In this document: one piece after another, positions 16,919 to 25,813 of the stretch
Position numbering within the stretch: the stretch's first letter is position 1
Layout: each line of letters starts with the position of its first letter
Source: Polynucleobacter sp.
Lineage (GTDB): Bacteria; Pseudomonadota; Gammaproteobacteria; Burkholderiales; Burkholderiaceae
DNA length: 54,579 nucleotides
Assembly (NCBI GenBank): GCA_016462905.1
Contig: JAEMSI010000008.1
Location: 1 to 54,579 of the forward strand
Reading direction: 5' to 3'
The notes under the pieces: generated by a model
Told to the model about the DNA's origin: nothing
The model's input: only the letters and a program-made list of their open reading frames with translations
The model's database searches: none
Position numbers and translations under genes: made by a program

Positions 16919-19807
16919 TTATTTTTTTAAAGCCATACCAGGCACGCTAAAGGCTTGCACTTGAGGCCAGGTTTCGCCTGCTTTACTAGTGGAGCTATCG
17001 CTTTCATTCGCTAATGCCAACTTAACGCGCACATCGTACCAGCCAGCTTGACCAGTAATCGGATCTGAATTACTCACTCTAAATTCGCCTAAGGGCAATT
17101 CTTCGGTAATTAGGTGATTTAATAAAAATCCCTTTTTAGATTCATCGGCATTCGCATCTAGGCTCCAAGCAGATTCGGCTTTCCCAATCGCATTCCATGT
17201 CCAAACTGTTCCTGGATCAACCGCTTCGGAATGACGTGCCATGCATTTCACTTTGCCCCATTGCGATTCAATCCAAATCCATGCGCCATCGGCAATCCCT
17301 TGCGATAGAGCGGTTTGCGTATTTACAAATAAATAATTATGACTATGGATTTGTCGCAACCAGGCATTTTGTGAATCCCACGAATGGTACATGGCCATCG
17401 GCCGTTGCGTAATTGCATTTAGAGGGTATTGATTTAAATTCGTTGCTGCTTCTTCTAGCGGTGGATACCAGAATGGCAGCGGATTGAAGTAATGTTGGAT
17501 ACGCTCTTTCAAATGCTCTGGCGGTGTTCTGCCAGGACGTTTGCCACTCGCAGCCAAGCGGAATTTTTGCAAAATATCGGAGTACACCGCAATCATGATG
17601 GGATCGTTTTTTTGCCTTAAGGCATTCTGTTTCGAAAAATCAAGGTACTCGCGATTCCAGTTGCGCATGTATTGATGTTCGGGCGGCATATGGTATTGAA
17701 AGACACAATTATTTTTCTCGTATTGTTGCCATTGATCTGGATTAGGTTCACCGCGCAGACTTTTCTCTCCCTCTTTCCCACGCCAACCCGCTAAAAATCC
17801 AATCCCTGAGTCAGGCGCAGTTTGAAAGCGCGTAATAAAGTCGGTGTAACCCGTAAATTTGCGTTCCCCTTCTGGGGTAGTAAAGGCTGGGAATTTCAGA
17901 CGTGATGCCAACTCAACAATCACTTCTTGAAATGGTTTGCAATTTCCAGTGGGCGGCAAAACAGGGATGCGGACCGAATCAACCGGACCATCGAACTCGG
18001 AAATCGGGCGATCCAACATACTCATCACATCGTGACGCTCAAGATAGGTTGTGTCTGGCAGCACTAAGTCGGCGAAGTTGACCATTTCAGATTGAAAGGC
18101 ATCGCAAACGACTAAAAATGGAATCTTAAATTCACCGTCTGCGCGTTTCGCATTGAGTAAGTCGCGCACTTCCATGGTGTTCATGGTTGAATTCCATGAC
18201 ATATTCGCCATGAAGATCATCAGCATGTCGATGGAATAAGGGTCGCCCTTGACGGCATTGGTAATCACGTTATGCATTAAGCCGTGCGCTGCAAGTGGGT
18301 GTTCCCAAGAATACGCTTTGTCAATTCGTAAAGGAGTGCCATCGTCGCTGAGTGATAAATCTTCAGGTTGGGTTGGCCAACCCAGCGGCGCTTTTCCTAA
18401 TGGCGTGTTGGGTTTAATGTCGGCATCGGAATTGGGTGGTTTGACATTCGGTGGAGTCTGACGCGGATAAGGCGCTTTATGTCGGAAACCACCAGGTCGA
18501 TCAATCGTACCCAGCAATGACATCAACACCGCTAAACCACGGGTCGTTTGAAAGCCGTTCGAATGTGCTGAGAGTCCACGCATCGCATGAAAAGCAACCG
18601 GTCGACCAATCACGGAGTCGTGTTTTTCACCCCAAGCATCGGTCCATGGAATCGGTAGAGTAAATGCCTGTTCAAAAGCGGCGTGTGCCATTTCCTTGGC
18701 TAGCTGTTCGATGCGTTTGGCTGGAATACCAGTAATGGATTCTGCCCACTCTGGAGTAGTTTGTGCCACTTCGCGACGCAGTAATTCAAAAGCAGGTGCA
18801 ACGCGTTTACCAGCATGCGGCCCAGCACCCATCACATATTCGCCGCTGAGTGCAGGTAAAACGCCTTTTTCAAAACACGGTTTGGCGCTATTCGTATTTT
18901 GATCCCAGACGTATTTATTGTGAGGTAGATCAGTATTGATTGGGTCGGAGTCTGGATCAAATAAAAACAACCCTTCTTCAGGTCCCGAATCTAAACAAAC
19001 TAATTGGCCTGAGTTGCTATAGCGTTGCAAGAAAGGCGCATCGTATTTCTCGTTACGAATTAATTCATGCATGAGTGCCATAAATAAGGCACCGTCGGTT
19101 CCCGGTTTAATTGGAATCCATTCGTCTGCAATTGCAGAGTATCCTGTGCGCACCGGATTAATCGAAATAAATCGTCCACCGTCGCGTTTAAATTTGGATA
19201 GGGCAATCTTCATTGGATTGCTGTGGTGATCTTCTGCAGTACCAATCATCACAAATAATTTAGCCCGATCTAAATCGGGACCGCCAAACTCCCAAAAACT
19301 TCCACCAATCGTATAAATCATTCCAGCGGCCATATTGACCGAACAGAAGCCACCGTGGGCTGCGTAATTGGGCGTACCAAACTGGCGCGCGAATAATCCT
19401 GTTAAGGCTTGCATTTGATCGCGCCCCGTAAACAGCGCAAATTTTTTCGGATCCGTGGCGCGAATACGAGCTAGACGTTCAGTCAGCATCTCAAAGGCAC
19501 GTTCCCATGAAATCACTTCAAATTCGCCAGCACCGCGATCGCTTCCCGCCTTGCGGAGCAGGGGTTGCGTAATGCGCGCGGGGGATTTTTGTTTCATAAT
19601 CCCAGCCGACCCTTTGGCGCAGATGACGCCTTTGTTCAGGGGATGATCGGGATTGCCATCGATATAAACCAATTCACCTTCGCGCATGTGGGCCCGAATT
19701 CCGCAACGACAGGCGCACATATAGCAGGTCGTTTTTTTTATCTCATCCGCTGGTTTTTGTTTGCCAATGGGGTCGTGAACGGGTGCGCTGGAGAATAGTT
19801 TGAACAT
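16919..19807 (-). CDS. soeA: Molybdopterin oxidoreductase, sulfite dehydrogenase catalytic subunit (SoeA-like)
   Basis: A 962-residue bis-MGD molybdoenzyme, close to the ~970 residues known for SoeA. The N-terminal [4Fe-4S] ligands are C28, C31, C35 and C63 (TTCYMCACRCG ... GVICAKGS). There is no twin-arginine signal, which fits the cytoplasmic orientation of SoeABC. Known SoeABC oxidises sulfite to sulfate and feeds electrons to the quinone pool. Next to a Rieske oxygenase that probably frees sulfite, a TauE-like exporter and a second sulfite dehydrogenase, that function is strongly favoured; thiosulfate/polysulfide reductase is the main alternative. Confidence 0.85.
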   Translation of the reverse strand: MFKLFSSAPVHDPIGKQKPADEIKKTTCYMCACRCGIRAHMREGELVYIDGNPDHPLNKGVICAKGSAGIMKQKSPARITQPLLRKAGSDRGAGEFEVISWERAFEMLTERLARIRATDPKKFALFTGRDQMQALTGLFARQFGTPNYAAHGGFCSVNMAAGMIYTIGGSFWEFGGPDLDRAKLFVMIGTAEDHHSNPMKIALSKFKRDGGRFISINPVRTGYSAIADEWIPIKPGTDGALFMALMHELIRNEKYDAPFLQRYSNSGQLVCLDSGPEEGLFLFDPDSDPINTDLPHNKYVWDQNTNSAKPCFEKGVLPALSGEYVMGAGPHAGKRVAPAFELLRREVAQTTPEWAESITGIPAKRIEQLAKEMAHAAFEQAFTLPIPWTDAWGEKHDSVIGRPVAFHAMRGLSAHSNGFQTTRGLAVLMSLLGTIDRPGGFRHKAPYPRQTPPNVKPPNSDADIKPNTPLGKAPLGWPTQPEDLSLSDDGTPLRIDKAYSWEHPLAAHGLMHNVITNAVKGDPYSIDMLMIFMANMSWNSTMNTMEVRDLLNAKRADGEFKIPFLVVCDAFQSEMVNFADLVLPDTTYLERHDVMSMLDRPISEFDGPVDSVRIPVLPPTGNCKPFQEVIVELASRLKFPAFTTPEGERKFTGYTDFITRFQTAPDSGIGFLAGWRGKEGEKSLRGEPNPDQWQQYEKNNCVFQYHMPPEHQYMRNWNREYLDFSKQNALRQKNDPIMIAVYSDILQKFRLAASGKRPGRTPPEHLKERIQHYFNPLPFWYPPLEEAATNLNQYPLNAITQRPMAMYHSWDSQNAWLRQIHSHNYLFVNTQTALSQGIADGAWIWIESQWGKVKCMARHSEAVDPGTVWTWNAIGKAESAWSLDANADESKKGFLLNHLITEELPLGEFRVSNSDPITGQAGWYDVRVKLALANESDSSTSKAGETWPQVQAFSVPGMALKK

Positions 19808-19818
19808 ATTATTTAGTA

Positions 19819-19826
19819 TTTGATAA
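19819..19826. promoter_or_regulatory. Candidate operator, TTTGATAA
   Basis: TTTGATAA followed by ATTAGT lies 12 nt upstream of the soeA-like start. The same 8-mer or its complement recurs upstream of tetR/fhs (20710, 20758), near the first transporter permease (26982) and between folD and the MFS gene (38042). Only the sequence is seen; protein binding is inferred. Confidence 0.4.
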
Positions 19827-19959
19827 ATTAGTATTTACGCATAGGATACACAAATTATTAAAAATTTAAAGCCAAGTAAAGTTATCAAGCGCTGTTTTCT
19901 GTAATCCATCCAAAAATTACAGAATCATCTAAGTAAAAACCCTTAATCCGTGGGATGAT

Positions 19960-20643
19960 TTAAGGGCAGAGTTTGGGGTAATTCGCCTTGGCGCCATCAA
20001 GGAAGTTTTCAATTGAGCGCGACAAGTACTCTTTAAAGTTAATCTTAGTGTCGTGGATAAAGATGTATTTGCGGATCGCATAAGCAAAAAAGCTGCCGTG
20101 CAAGACCCAAACAAACTCACGTTCATCATCGGAAATAGCTCCCCAGTTCTTCTTAGGCGCATACATGGCACGCAGGGCGAGGCAGACAGGATCAATCAGG
20201 CGCTGGCGAATCATCTTCAAGTATTTGTGGTTGAGGCCCGTACCCGCAAGGCCTGAATAGAGGTAGACCCGAATCCAGCGTTTGGAAAAACTATCTTCAA
20301 AGTAGTCCTGATAAAACTCAATCAGGCGCTCCTGCAGGGGGATGGATTGGTTACTCAGGAGACGATCCCAGCCTGGGCGCCAGGAATCGAGAAAGACAAT
20401 CTCAAATACTTCTTCCATTAAAACTTCTTTGGACGGAAAGTAGCGGTAGAGAAGCGGCTGTGTAATCCCAAGACGCTCGGACAGCTCTCGAGTTTTGCCG
20501 GTAAAGCCAACTTCGGCAAAATATTCGATCGCACCCTGTAGAATCAAGGAGCGTCTTGCGCTAGGGGAAAGGCGGGTATGCAACCTTCCAGTAGCCGGTT
20601 TTTTGGAGACTGATTTTTTCCGTTTGGCAGGAGTTGGATTCAC
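19960..20643 (-). CDS. TetR family transcriptional regulator
   Basis: A 227-residue TetR-type repressor. The N-terminal basic tail is followed by the helix-turn-helix (RRSLILQGAIEYFAEVGFTG ... ERLGITQPLLYRYFPSKEVL, about residues 30-75); the rest is the helical ligand domain. It is transcribed divergently from fhs and sits between the sulfite oxidase genes and the oxygenase/transport operon, so it is the best candidate for controlling the island. An inverted repeat in the shared promoter region (20714-20738) may be its operator. Ligand unknown. Confidence 0.88.
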   Translation of the reverse strand: MNPTPAKRKKSVSKKPATGRLHTRLSPSARRSLILQGAIEYFAEVGFTGKTRELSERLGITQPLLYRYFPSKEVLMEEVFEIVFLDSWRPGWDRLLSNQSIPLQERLIEFYQDYFEDSFSKRWIRVYLYSGLAGTGLNHKYLKMIRQRLIDPVCLALRAMYAPKKNWGAISDDEREFVWVLHGSFFAYAIRKYIFIHDTKINFKEYLSRSIENFLDGAKANYPKLCP

Positions 20644-20713
20644 CCACTTATTGTAGCCAATTTAGGGGCTTGGGGCTCTGTGGGTCTTAGTGGTTTCCCC
20701 TAATAAATTTTTG

Positions 20714-20738
20714 ATAAATAAGTACCCGTTTTATTTAT
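20714..20738. promoter_or_regulatory. Inverted repeat in the tetR-fhs intergenic region
   Basis: Perfect 8-bp arms ATAAATAA (20714-20721) and TTATTTAT (20731-20738) separated by GTACCCGTT. It lies between the divergent tetR and fhs starts, overlaps one TTTGATAA motif (20710-20717), and a second TTATCAAA is at 20758-20765. Symmetry and position fit a TetR operator; binding is inferred. Confidence 0.5.
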
Positions 20739-20828
20739 TTTGAGGTAACATTCATAATTATCAAAAGATTATTTAAGCCTTTTTTGCTGGATTCCATAAC
20801 CCAATTTATTTAAGAGAGTGAGAAAACC

Positions 20829-22502
20829 ATGCTAAGTGATATCGAAATTGCACAAAAAGCAAAGATGCTGAAGATCGCCGAGATTGCCAAGAATCGCTTA
20901 GGCATTCCTGAAGACGAGCTAGTCCCTTATGGCCATTACAAGGCTAAGATTTCCTTGTCGTATTTGGAAACCTTAAAAGACAAAAAAGACGGGAAATTAA
21001 TTTTAGTCACGGCTATTAGTCCAACACCCGCTGGCGAGGGAAAAACCACCACCACGGTAGGTTTGGGTGATGGATTGAATTACATTGGTAAAAAAGCCAT
21101 GATTTGTTTGCGTGAACCCTCTTTGGGCCCCGTATTCGGAGTCAAGGGTGGGGCGGCGGGTGGTGGCCACGCGCAAATCGTGCCCATGGAAGATATTAAT
21201 TTGCATTTCACCGGCGACTTCTCAGCAATCGCCTTAGCGAACAATTTATTAGCTGCGATGTTGGATAACCATATTTTTCATGGCAACCAATTAGGGATTG
21301 ATGTGCGTCGGGTTCAATGGAAGCGTGTCGTTGATATGAATGATCGCGCTTTGCGTCGCATTACAGCAGGTTTAGGTGGTCCTGGTAATGGTTATCCTCG
21401 AGAAGATGGCTTTGATATTGTGGTGGCTTCCGAGATTATGGCGATTTTCTGCTTGGCGACCTCCATTGAAGATTTGAAAAAGCGCCTCGGTGAAATCGTC
21501 GTTGCTTACACGCGCGATTTAAAACCCGTTTTAGCAAAAGACTTAAAAGCGCATGGCGCCATGACAGTCTTATTAAAAGACGCCTTAGCGCCTAATTTGG
21601 TTCAAACCTTGGAGAACAATCCTGCGTTTGTGCACGGCGGGCCTTTTGCCAATATTGCGCATGGTTGTAATTCGGTGATTGCGACTAAAGCAGCTTTGAA
21701 GTTGGCTGATTACGTTGTGACTGAAGCAGGCTTTGGGGCTGATTTAGGCGCTGAAAAGTTCATCGACATTAAGTGCCGTAAAACAGGATTGCGTCCTTCT
21801 GCGGCCGTGATCGTGGTAACTGTGCGCGCCATGAAGTATCACGGCGGGGCTGACTTAACTACCTTGACCACCGAAGATATTAAGGCGCTCGATAAAGGAC
21901 TGGTTAACTTAGAGCGTCACGTTGAAAACATTACTAAGGTATACAACTTACCTTGCGTTGTTTCGATTAATCAGTTCACGAGCGACACACCTGCTGAAAT
22001 CGAATTAATCCGTCAGCGAATGGAAAAATTAGGCGCCAAAATTGTGCTCGCTTCCCATTGGGGCGATGGCGGTAAGGGCGCGGCTGAGTTAGCCAAGATT
22101 GTGGTTGATTTATGCGAGTCGACCGACAAGAAAATGCAGTTTGTATATGAAGATAGCGATAGCTTGTGGGACAAGATCAATAAGATTGCCAAGAAGGTTT
22201 ATCGTGCGAGTGATGTTACTGCAGACTCTAAAGTGCGCGCCCAGATTCAAACTCTGCAAGATGAGGGTTACGGGCACTATCCAGTGTGCGTTGCCAAAAC
22301 CCAGAGTTCTTTTTCAACCGATCCTAAATTACGTGGCGCTCCTGAGAATCATGTGATATCGATTCGGGAAATTCGCTTGGCAGCGGGCGCAGAGTTTGTG
22401 GTGATGGTCTGTGGCGACATTATGACGATGCCTGGTCTGCCAAAAGTACCTTCAGCAGAAAAAATTGATTACATTAATGGTAACGTCGTAGGACTTTTTT
22501 AA
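20829..22502 (+). CDS. fhs: Formate--tetrahydrofolate ligase
   Basis: A full-length 557-residue enzyme (family about 555-560). It makes 10-formyl-tetrahydrofolate from formate, tetrahydrofolate and ATP in the cytoplasm. The family P-loop [20 protein letters not shown] (about 66-85) and the second signature [16 protein letters not shown] (about 264-279) are intact. It starts 50-60 nt after the candidate operators and is followed 29 nt later by the Rieske oxygenase, so it is probably the first gene of the catabolic operon. With folD and serine-glyoxylate aminotransferase at 35.8-38 kb it supplies folate-bound C1 units. Confidence 0.97.
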   Translation: MLSDIEIAQKAKMLKIAEIAKNRLGIPEDELVPYGHYKAKISLSYLETLKDKKDGKLILVTAISPTPAGEGKTTTTVGLGDGLNYIGKKAMICLREPSLGPVFGVKGGAAGGGHAQIVPMEDINLHFTGDFSAIALANNLLAAMLDNHIFHGNQLGIDVRRVQWKRVVDMNDRALRRITAGLGGPGNGYPREDGFDIVVASEIMAIFCLATSIEDLKKRLGEIVVAYTRDLKPVLAKDLKAHGAMTVLLKDALAPNLVQTLENNPAFVHGGPFANIAHGCNSVIATKAALKLADYVVTEAGFGADLGAEKFIDIKCRKTGLRPSAAVIVVTVRAMKYHGGADLTTLTTEDIKALDKGLVNLERHVENITKVYNLPCVVSINQFTSDTPAEIELIRQRMEKLGAKIVLASHWGDGGKGAAELAKIVVDLCESTDKKMQFVYEDSDSLWDKINKIAKKVYRASDVTADSKVRAQIQTLQDEGYGHYPVCVAKTQSSFSTDPKLRGAPENHVISIREIRLAAGAEFVVMVCGDIMTMPGLPKVPSAEKIDYINGNVVGLF

Positions 22503-22531
22503 CAGTATATAAATTACTCAAGGAGTAGATA

Positions 22532-23761
22532 ATGGCCCGCAACTCAAATCAATGGTATGAAACCCCCGCGTTTCCTAATTCCCATTTTGTGGATAGTCGA
22601 ATTTACAACGATGAATCTCTATTTAAAGAAGAGCAAGAGAAAATCTTTAATAAGAGTTGGATCATTGCTTGCCATGAAAGTGAGTTGCCCGGCGCCTATG
22701 ACTACCGCACGTTTTCCCATCCCGGTGGTGCGCCACTGATCGTGGTGAAAGGCGAGGATCTGAAGATCCGCACTTTTTATAATATTTGCCCACACCGTGG
22801 TAACACGCTGTTGTACGATCCAGTCGGCAATGCTAAGCGCATTACCTGCATTTTTCATGCATGGATGTTTGACACCAAGGGTGAGTGTTTAGAAATTTCA
22901 CGCGGTAAACAAGGCTATCAAGATCGATATGGTTGCGATAAAGCGGGCTTACGCGAAGTCAAAACTGAGGTGGGTTACGGTGGTTTTGTTTGGGTCAACG
23001 TCGATGACAATTGCATGTCCTTAAAAGACTACATTGGCGATTCAATGGGTATGCTAGAAGAGCAGTTGTCGATGCCTTTAGAAGTATTCCATTATCACAA
23101 AGCGGTTGTCGACACCAACTACAAACTTTGGCACGATACCAATAGCGAGTTTTATCACGACTATATGCACTACTTTAATCGTGCCACTGGCATGATGCAG
23201 CCTGGTTATTTTGATCGTAAATATACCGGCTATCCGAATGGTCACGCCTCGGTGGGATCGATGGAAATTAAATACGATGCGTATGAGGGTAGTAAGGCTC
23301 GCGCTGTAGGTTGGCCTGGATTAGCGCCTGGAGGTTGGGTATTAATTGATATTTTCCCAGGCATGACTTTTAATTTAAGAACGTCAGTATTAAGAATGGA
23401 TACCGCTATTCCGCTAGGCCCTAATAAATTAGTGATCGAATTTCGTGGGCTGGGATTGAAGAGCGATACACCTGAAGAGCGTGCTGAGCGAATTCGCGAC
23501 CATAACTTTATCTGGGGTCCTTTTGGCCGTAATTTGCATGAAGATTTATTGGGCGTGCACGGTCAGGGCAGAGCGATGGCCAAACAAGCGGATAGCAAAT
23601 GGGTGATCCACGGCCGTGAAGAGAATTCAACGATTCATGATGAAGTGGGTATGCGCCATTTTTATTCTGAATGGAGCAAAAAGATGAATCGGCCTGCTTT
23701 TGATCCGTTTGGTGATAACAAGCTCTCCAATAACCTCTCGAAAATTACTGAAGCCGCTTAA
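22532..23761 (+). CDS. Rieske oxygenase alpha subunit, methanesulfonate monooxygenase-like
   Basis: A 409-residue ring-hydroxylating-type alpha subunit. The Rieske centre is C86-P-H88 ... C106-I-F-H109, with 17 residues between the pairs. The catalytic iron ligands are expected at H209 and H213 in WHDTNSEFYHDYMHYFNR. The set of a small beta subunit, plant-type ferredoxin reductase and Rieske ferredoxin, beside a sulfonate-type transporter and two sulfite oxidases, resembles MsmABCD. However classical MsmA is described with a longer (26-residue) spacing in the Rieske motif, so this may be a different branch with another small sulfonate or N-methyl substrate. Strong RBS AAGGAG precedes the ATG. 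Confidence 0.82.
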   Translation: MARNSNQWYETPAFPNSHFVDSRIYNDESLFKEEQEKIFNKSWIIACHESELPGAYDYRTFSHPGGAPLIVVKGEDLKIRTFYNICPHRGNTLLYDPVGNAKRITCIFHAWMFDTKGECLEISRGKQGYQDRYGCDKAGLREVKTEVGYGGFVWVNVDDNCMSLKDYIGDSMGMLEEQLSMPLEVFHYHKAVVDTNYKLWHDTNSEFYHDYMHYFNRATGMMQPGYFDRKYTGYPNGHASVGSMEIKYDAYEGSKARAVGWPGLAPGGWVLIDIFPGMTFNLRTSVLRMDTAIPLGPNKLVIEFRGLGLKSDTPEERAERIRDHNFIWGPFGRNLHEDLLGVHGQGRAMAKQADSKWVIHGREENSTIHDEVGMRHFYSEWSKKMNRPAFDPFGDNKLSNNLSKITEAA

Positions 23762-23792
23762 TTTAAAAAAATTTAACAATAACAGGGTAAAA

Positions 23793-24251
23793 ATGGATAG
23801 TAGAGAGATTGCTTGCGATGTGATTTACAGCAGCCTATTGGCACTCGACGATAAAAACTTTAACGGTTTTCTTGGTTTGTGCCACCCCGAATTTCATTAC
23901 AAAATTGGCGCTTACAGCCCCGAAATTCGTAAGCAAATGATCTGGCTGGAGGAAGATCACGACAGTATGAAGCGGCTCTTTGATAGTTTGCCTAAGCACA
24001 ACAGTGATCATTCAACCTTAGCGCGCATGGGCAGTATTTATAGTGCCCATAAGCAAAGTAACGGTGACTGGAAAGCCGTTACTTTCTTGCAGGTTTTTAA
24101 AACCAATTTAGATGGCGGTGCTACCGAATTATTTGCGGTCGGTAAGATGCACGACACGTTACGCTTAGATCAAGATCAACTAAAAATATTGGATCGTGAA
24201 ATTAAATTAGAAACCAGAATGTTTGGTTTTGGCCACCATATTCCGTTCTAA
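23793..24251 (+). CDS. Oxygenase small (beta) subunit, SnoaL/NTF2-like fold, MsmB-like
   Basis: A 152-residue protein from ATG 23793; a longer in-frame reading from 23700 only runs back through the alpha subunit gene. Size and position directly after the alpha subunit identify the beta subunit of a Rieske oxygenase. It has an NTF2-like pattern (helical N-terminus SLLALDDKNFNGFLGLC, then YSPEIRKQMIWLEEDHDSM). It is structural in most such enzymes. Shorter than aromatic dioxygenase beta subunits (~160-190). Confidence 0.8.
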   Translation: MDSREIACDVIYSSLLALDDKNFNGFLGLCHPEFHYKIGAYSPEIRKQMIWLEEDHDSMKRLFDSLPKHNSDHSTLARMGSIYSAHKQSNGDWKAVTFLQVFKTNLDGGATELFAVGKMHDTLRLDQDQLKILDREIKLETRMFGFGHHIPF

Positions 24252-24293
24252 TTTTTTCTATTCATACCCTTTTATTGCTCACCTTGGCATCCT

Positions 24294-25340
24294 ATGAAAA
24301 TTGATATTGTGGGCTCGGATGCAACGCTGAGTTTTAACTCGGACGCTGGCGCGCGCATCTTATACGAAGGCCTTGAATCGATTCCTTCCTTGCCTTATGA
24401 GTGCGCTACGGGGACTTGTGGGTCCTGTAAGGCTAAACGTATATCGGGCGACTTTGCTTGGGTTTGGCCAGATGCGCCAGCGCGCAAGGATTTAAAAACT
24501 GCGGATGATTTCCTGTTATGCCAATGCGAAGCAACCAGCGATCTAAAAGCCGAGGTCAGGGCGAAGTTGAATGCGCCCCAAGCCGTTAATTTATGCGCTA
24601 ATTGGTACGATGCGCAGATTATTGCGAGTGAGAATGTAGCCCCTGGCGTGATGTGTTTTTCTGTAAAGCTAGGGCAGACCACTTCGTTTGTTCCTGGTCA
24701 ATTTATGGTGCTTGAATTTGAAGGCATTGTTGGCGGCAGAGCTTGGTCAATGACCAATTTTGCTGAAAAAACCGATGTTTTGGATTTTGTGATTAAAAAG
24801 AAACCCGACGGCGCTTTATCGGATTTTATATTCGCACAGCAGTCCGTGATTGGTTTAAAAGCCCGTGTTTTTGGGCCTCTCGGCAGAGCGGTTTATCAAC
24901 AAGCCTTGAATAAAGATATTCTGTGCATTGCAGGCGGGAGTGGGGTGGCTGGAATGATGTCGATTTTGTCGGCCTTTGTTCATTTCGAATCCTTCAAGAA
25001 GAACAAAGCCAATTTATTTTTCGGTGTTCGTACCACAGCCGATGCATTTTTTCTGAAAGAACTGTCGGAGTTAGTGGTTCAGGCTGCTGGCGCTATGCGC
25101 GTTGTGATTGCTTTGTCGGATGCACCTGCAACCCCTGAATTGATTGCCCAGTACCCGCATTTACAATTTGGACAGGGCTTTGTTCATGATGTTGCAATTC
25201 AACATATGGATGGCCAATTTACACCGAATACACGAGCATTTTTGGCGGGACCACCGCCCTGCGTGAATTCAGCGATGCGTACCTTGCTAATGCAGGCTAA
25301 ATTACCCGCCACTGAAATTCTGTATGATAAATTCAATTAA
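24294..25340 (+). CDS. Ferredoxin-NAD(P)H reductase component of the Rieske oxygenase (MsmD-like)
   Basis: A 348-residue flavoprotein with an N-terminal plant-type [2Fe-2S] domain (CATGTCGSCKAK at about 38-49 and a fourth cysteine at ~80), an FAD domain (GRAWSMTNF for the flavin motif RxYS/T) and an NAD domain (CIAGGSGVAGMMSIL, then FLAGPPPCV). It moves electrons from NAD(P)H to the Rieske ferredoxin encoded next. Same operon direction with a 42-nt gap. Confidence 0.88.
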   Translation: MKIDIVGSDATLSFNSDAGARILYEGLESIPSLPYECATGTCGSCKAKRISGDFAWVWPDAPARKDLKTADDFLLCQCEATSDLKAEVRAKLNAPQAVNLCANWYDAQIIASENVAPGVMCFSVKLGQTTSFVPGQFMVLEFEGIVGGRAWSMTNFAEKTDVLDFVIKKKPDGALSDFIFAQQSVIGLKARVFGPLGRAVYQQALNKDILCIAGGSGVAGMMSILSAFVHFESFKKNKANLFFGVRTTADAFFLKELSELVVQAAGAMRVVIALSDAPATPELIAQYPHLQFGQGFVHDVAIQHMDGQFTPNTRAFLAGPPPCVNSAMRTLLMQAKLPATEILYDKFN

Positions 25341-25389
25341 TTTCATTTCCCTTTTCTTTTTTTAAACTTATTTCACTTTTCTATTTCCC

Positions 25390-25698
25390 ATGTCTTCCAT
25401 TTTTCTGTGTAAAAAAGCCGATATTCCCGCCAATGGTTTTAAAGTTTTTGAGGTCGCGAATGGCAAGGTTTTAGTTGCTAATTCCGAGGGTGCACTCTAT
25501 GCCTATGACGGCACTTGCCCCCATCAAGAAGTTTGTCTTTCTGAAGGTATGTATGACGGTAGGGTCTTTACTTGTCATCAGCATCTTTGGCAGTGGGACA
25601 TCACCACCGGAGAACCCCAAGGTCTTGCCGAAGGTCCCTTAGTGGGCAAGGAGATTCAGGAGATTTCCGAAGAGGTGCATTTGATTCAGAAAGACTAA
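25390..25698 (+). CDS. Rieske-type [2Fe-2S] ferredoxin component
   Basis: A 102-residue Rieske ferredoxin with C-P-H (about 45-47) and C-H-Q-H (about 64-67) ligands in YDGTCPHQEVCL and VFTCHQHLWQWD. It shuttles electrons from the reductase to the oxygenase. In characterised methanesulfonate monooxygenase the order is ferredoxin then reductase; here it is reversed. A hairpin just after the stop may end or attenuate this transcript before the transporter genes. Confidence 0.9.
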   Translation: MSSIFLCKKADIPANGFKVFEVANGKVLVANSEGALYAYDGTCPHQEVCLSEGMYDGRVFTCHQHLWQWDITTGEPQGLAEGPLVGKEIQEISEEVHLIQKD

Positions 25699-25713
25699 GG
25701 GATAGTCCTTAGT
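25694..25713 (+). terminator. Hairpin at the end of the oxygenase genes
   Basis: Stem ACTAAGG (25694-25700) pairs perfectly with CCTTAGT (25707-25713), loop GATAGT; it includes the ferredoxin stop codon. No T-run follows, so it could be an mRNA 3'-end stabiliser or processing site rather than a true terminator. Confidence 0.45.
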
Positions 25714-25813
25714 ACTTAGTTCTAGACAAGACATGAATAGGTGTTTATAAACTTATTTATAGAAGTTTAATTAAGAAAATATCCAATTAATTGGAGAAAT
25801 TTAGGAGGCCATA

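Noticed and set aside
22532..25698. Naming the oxygenase genes msmABCD outright
   Set aside because: The Rieske spacing (17 residues) and gene order differ from the described methanesulfonate monooxygenase, and sequence identity could not be measured.
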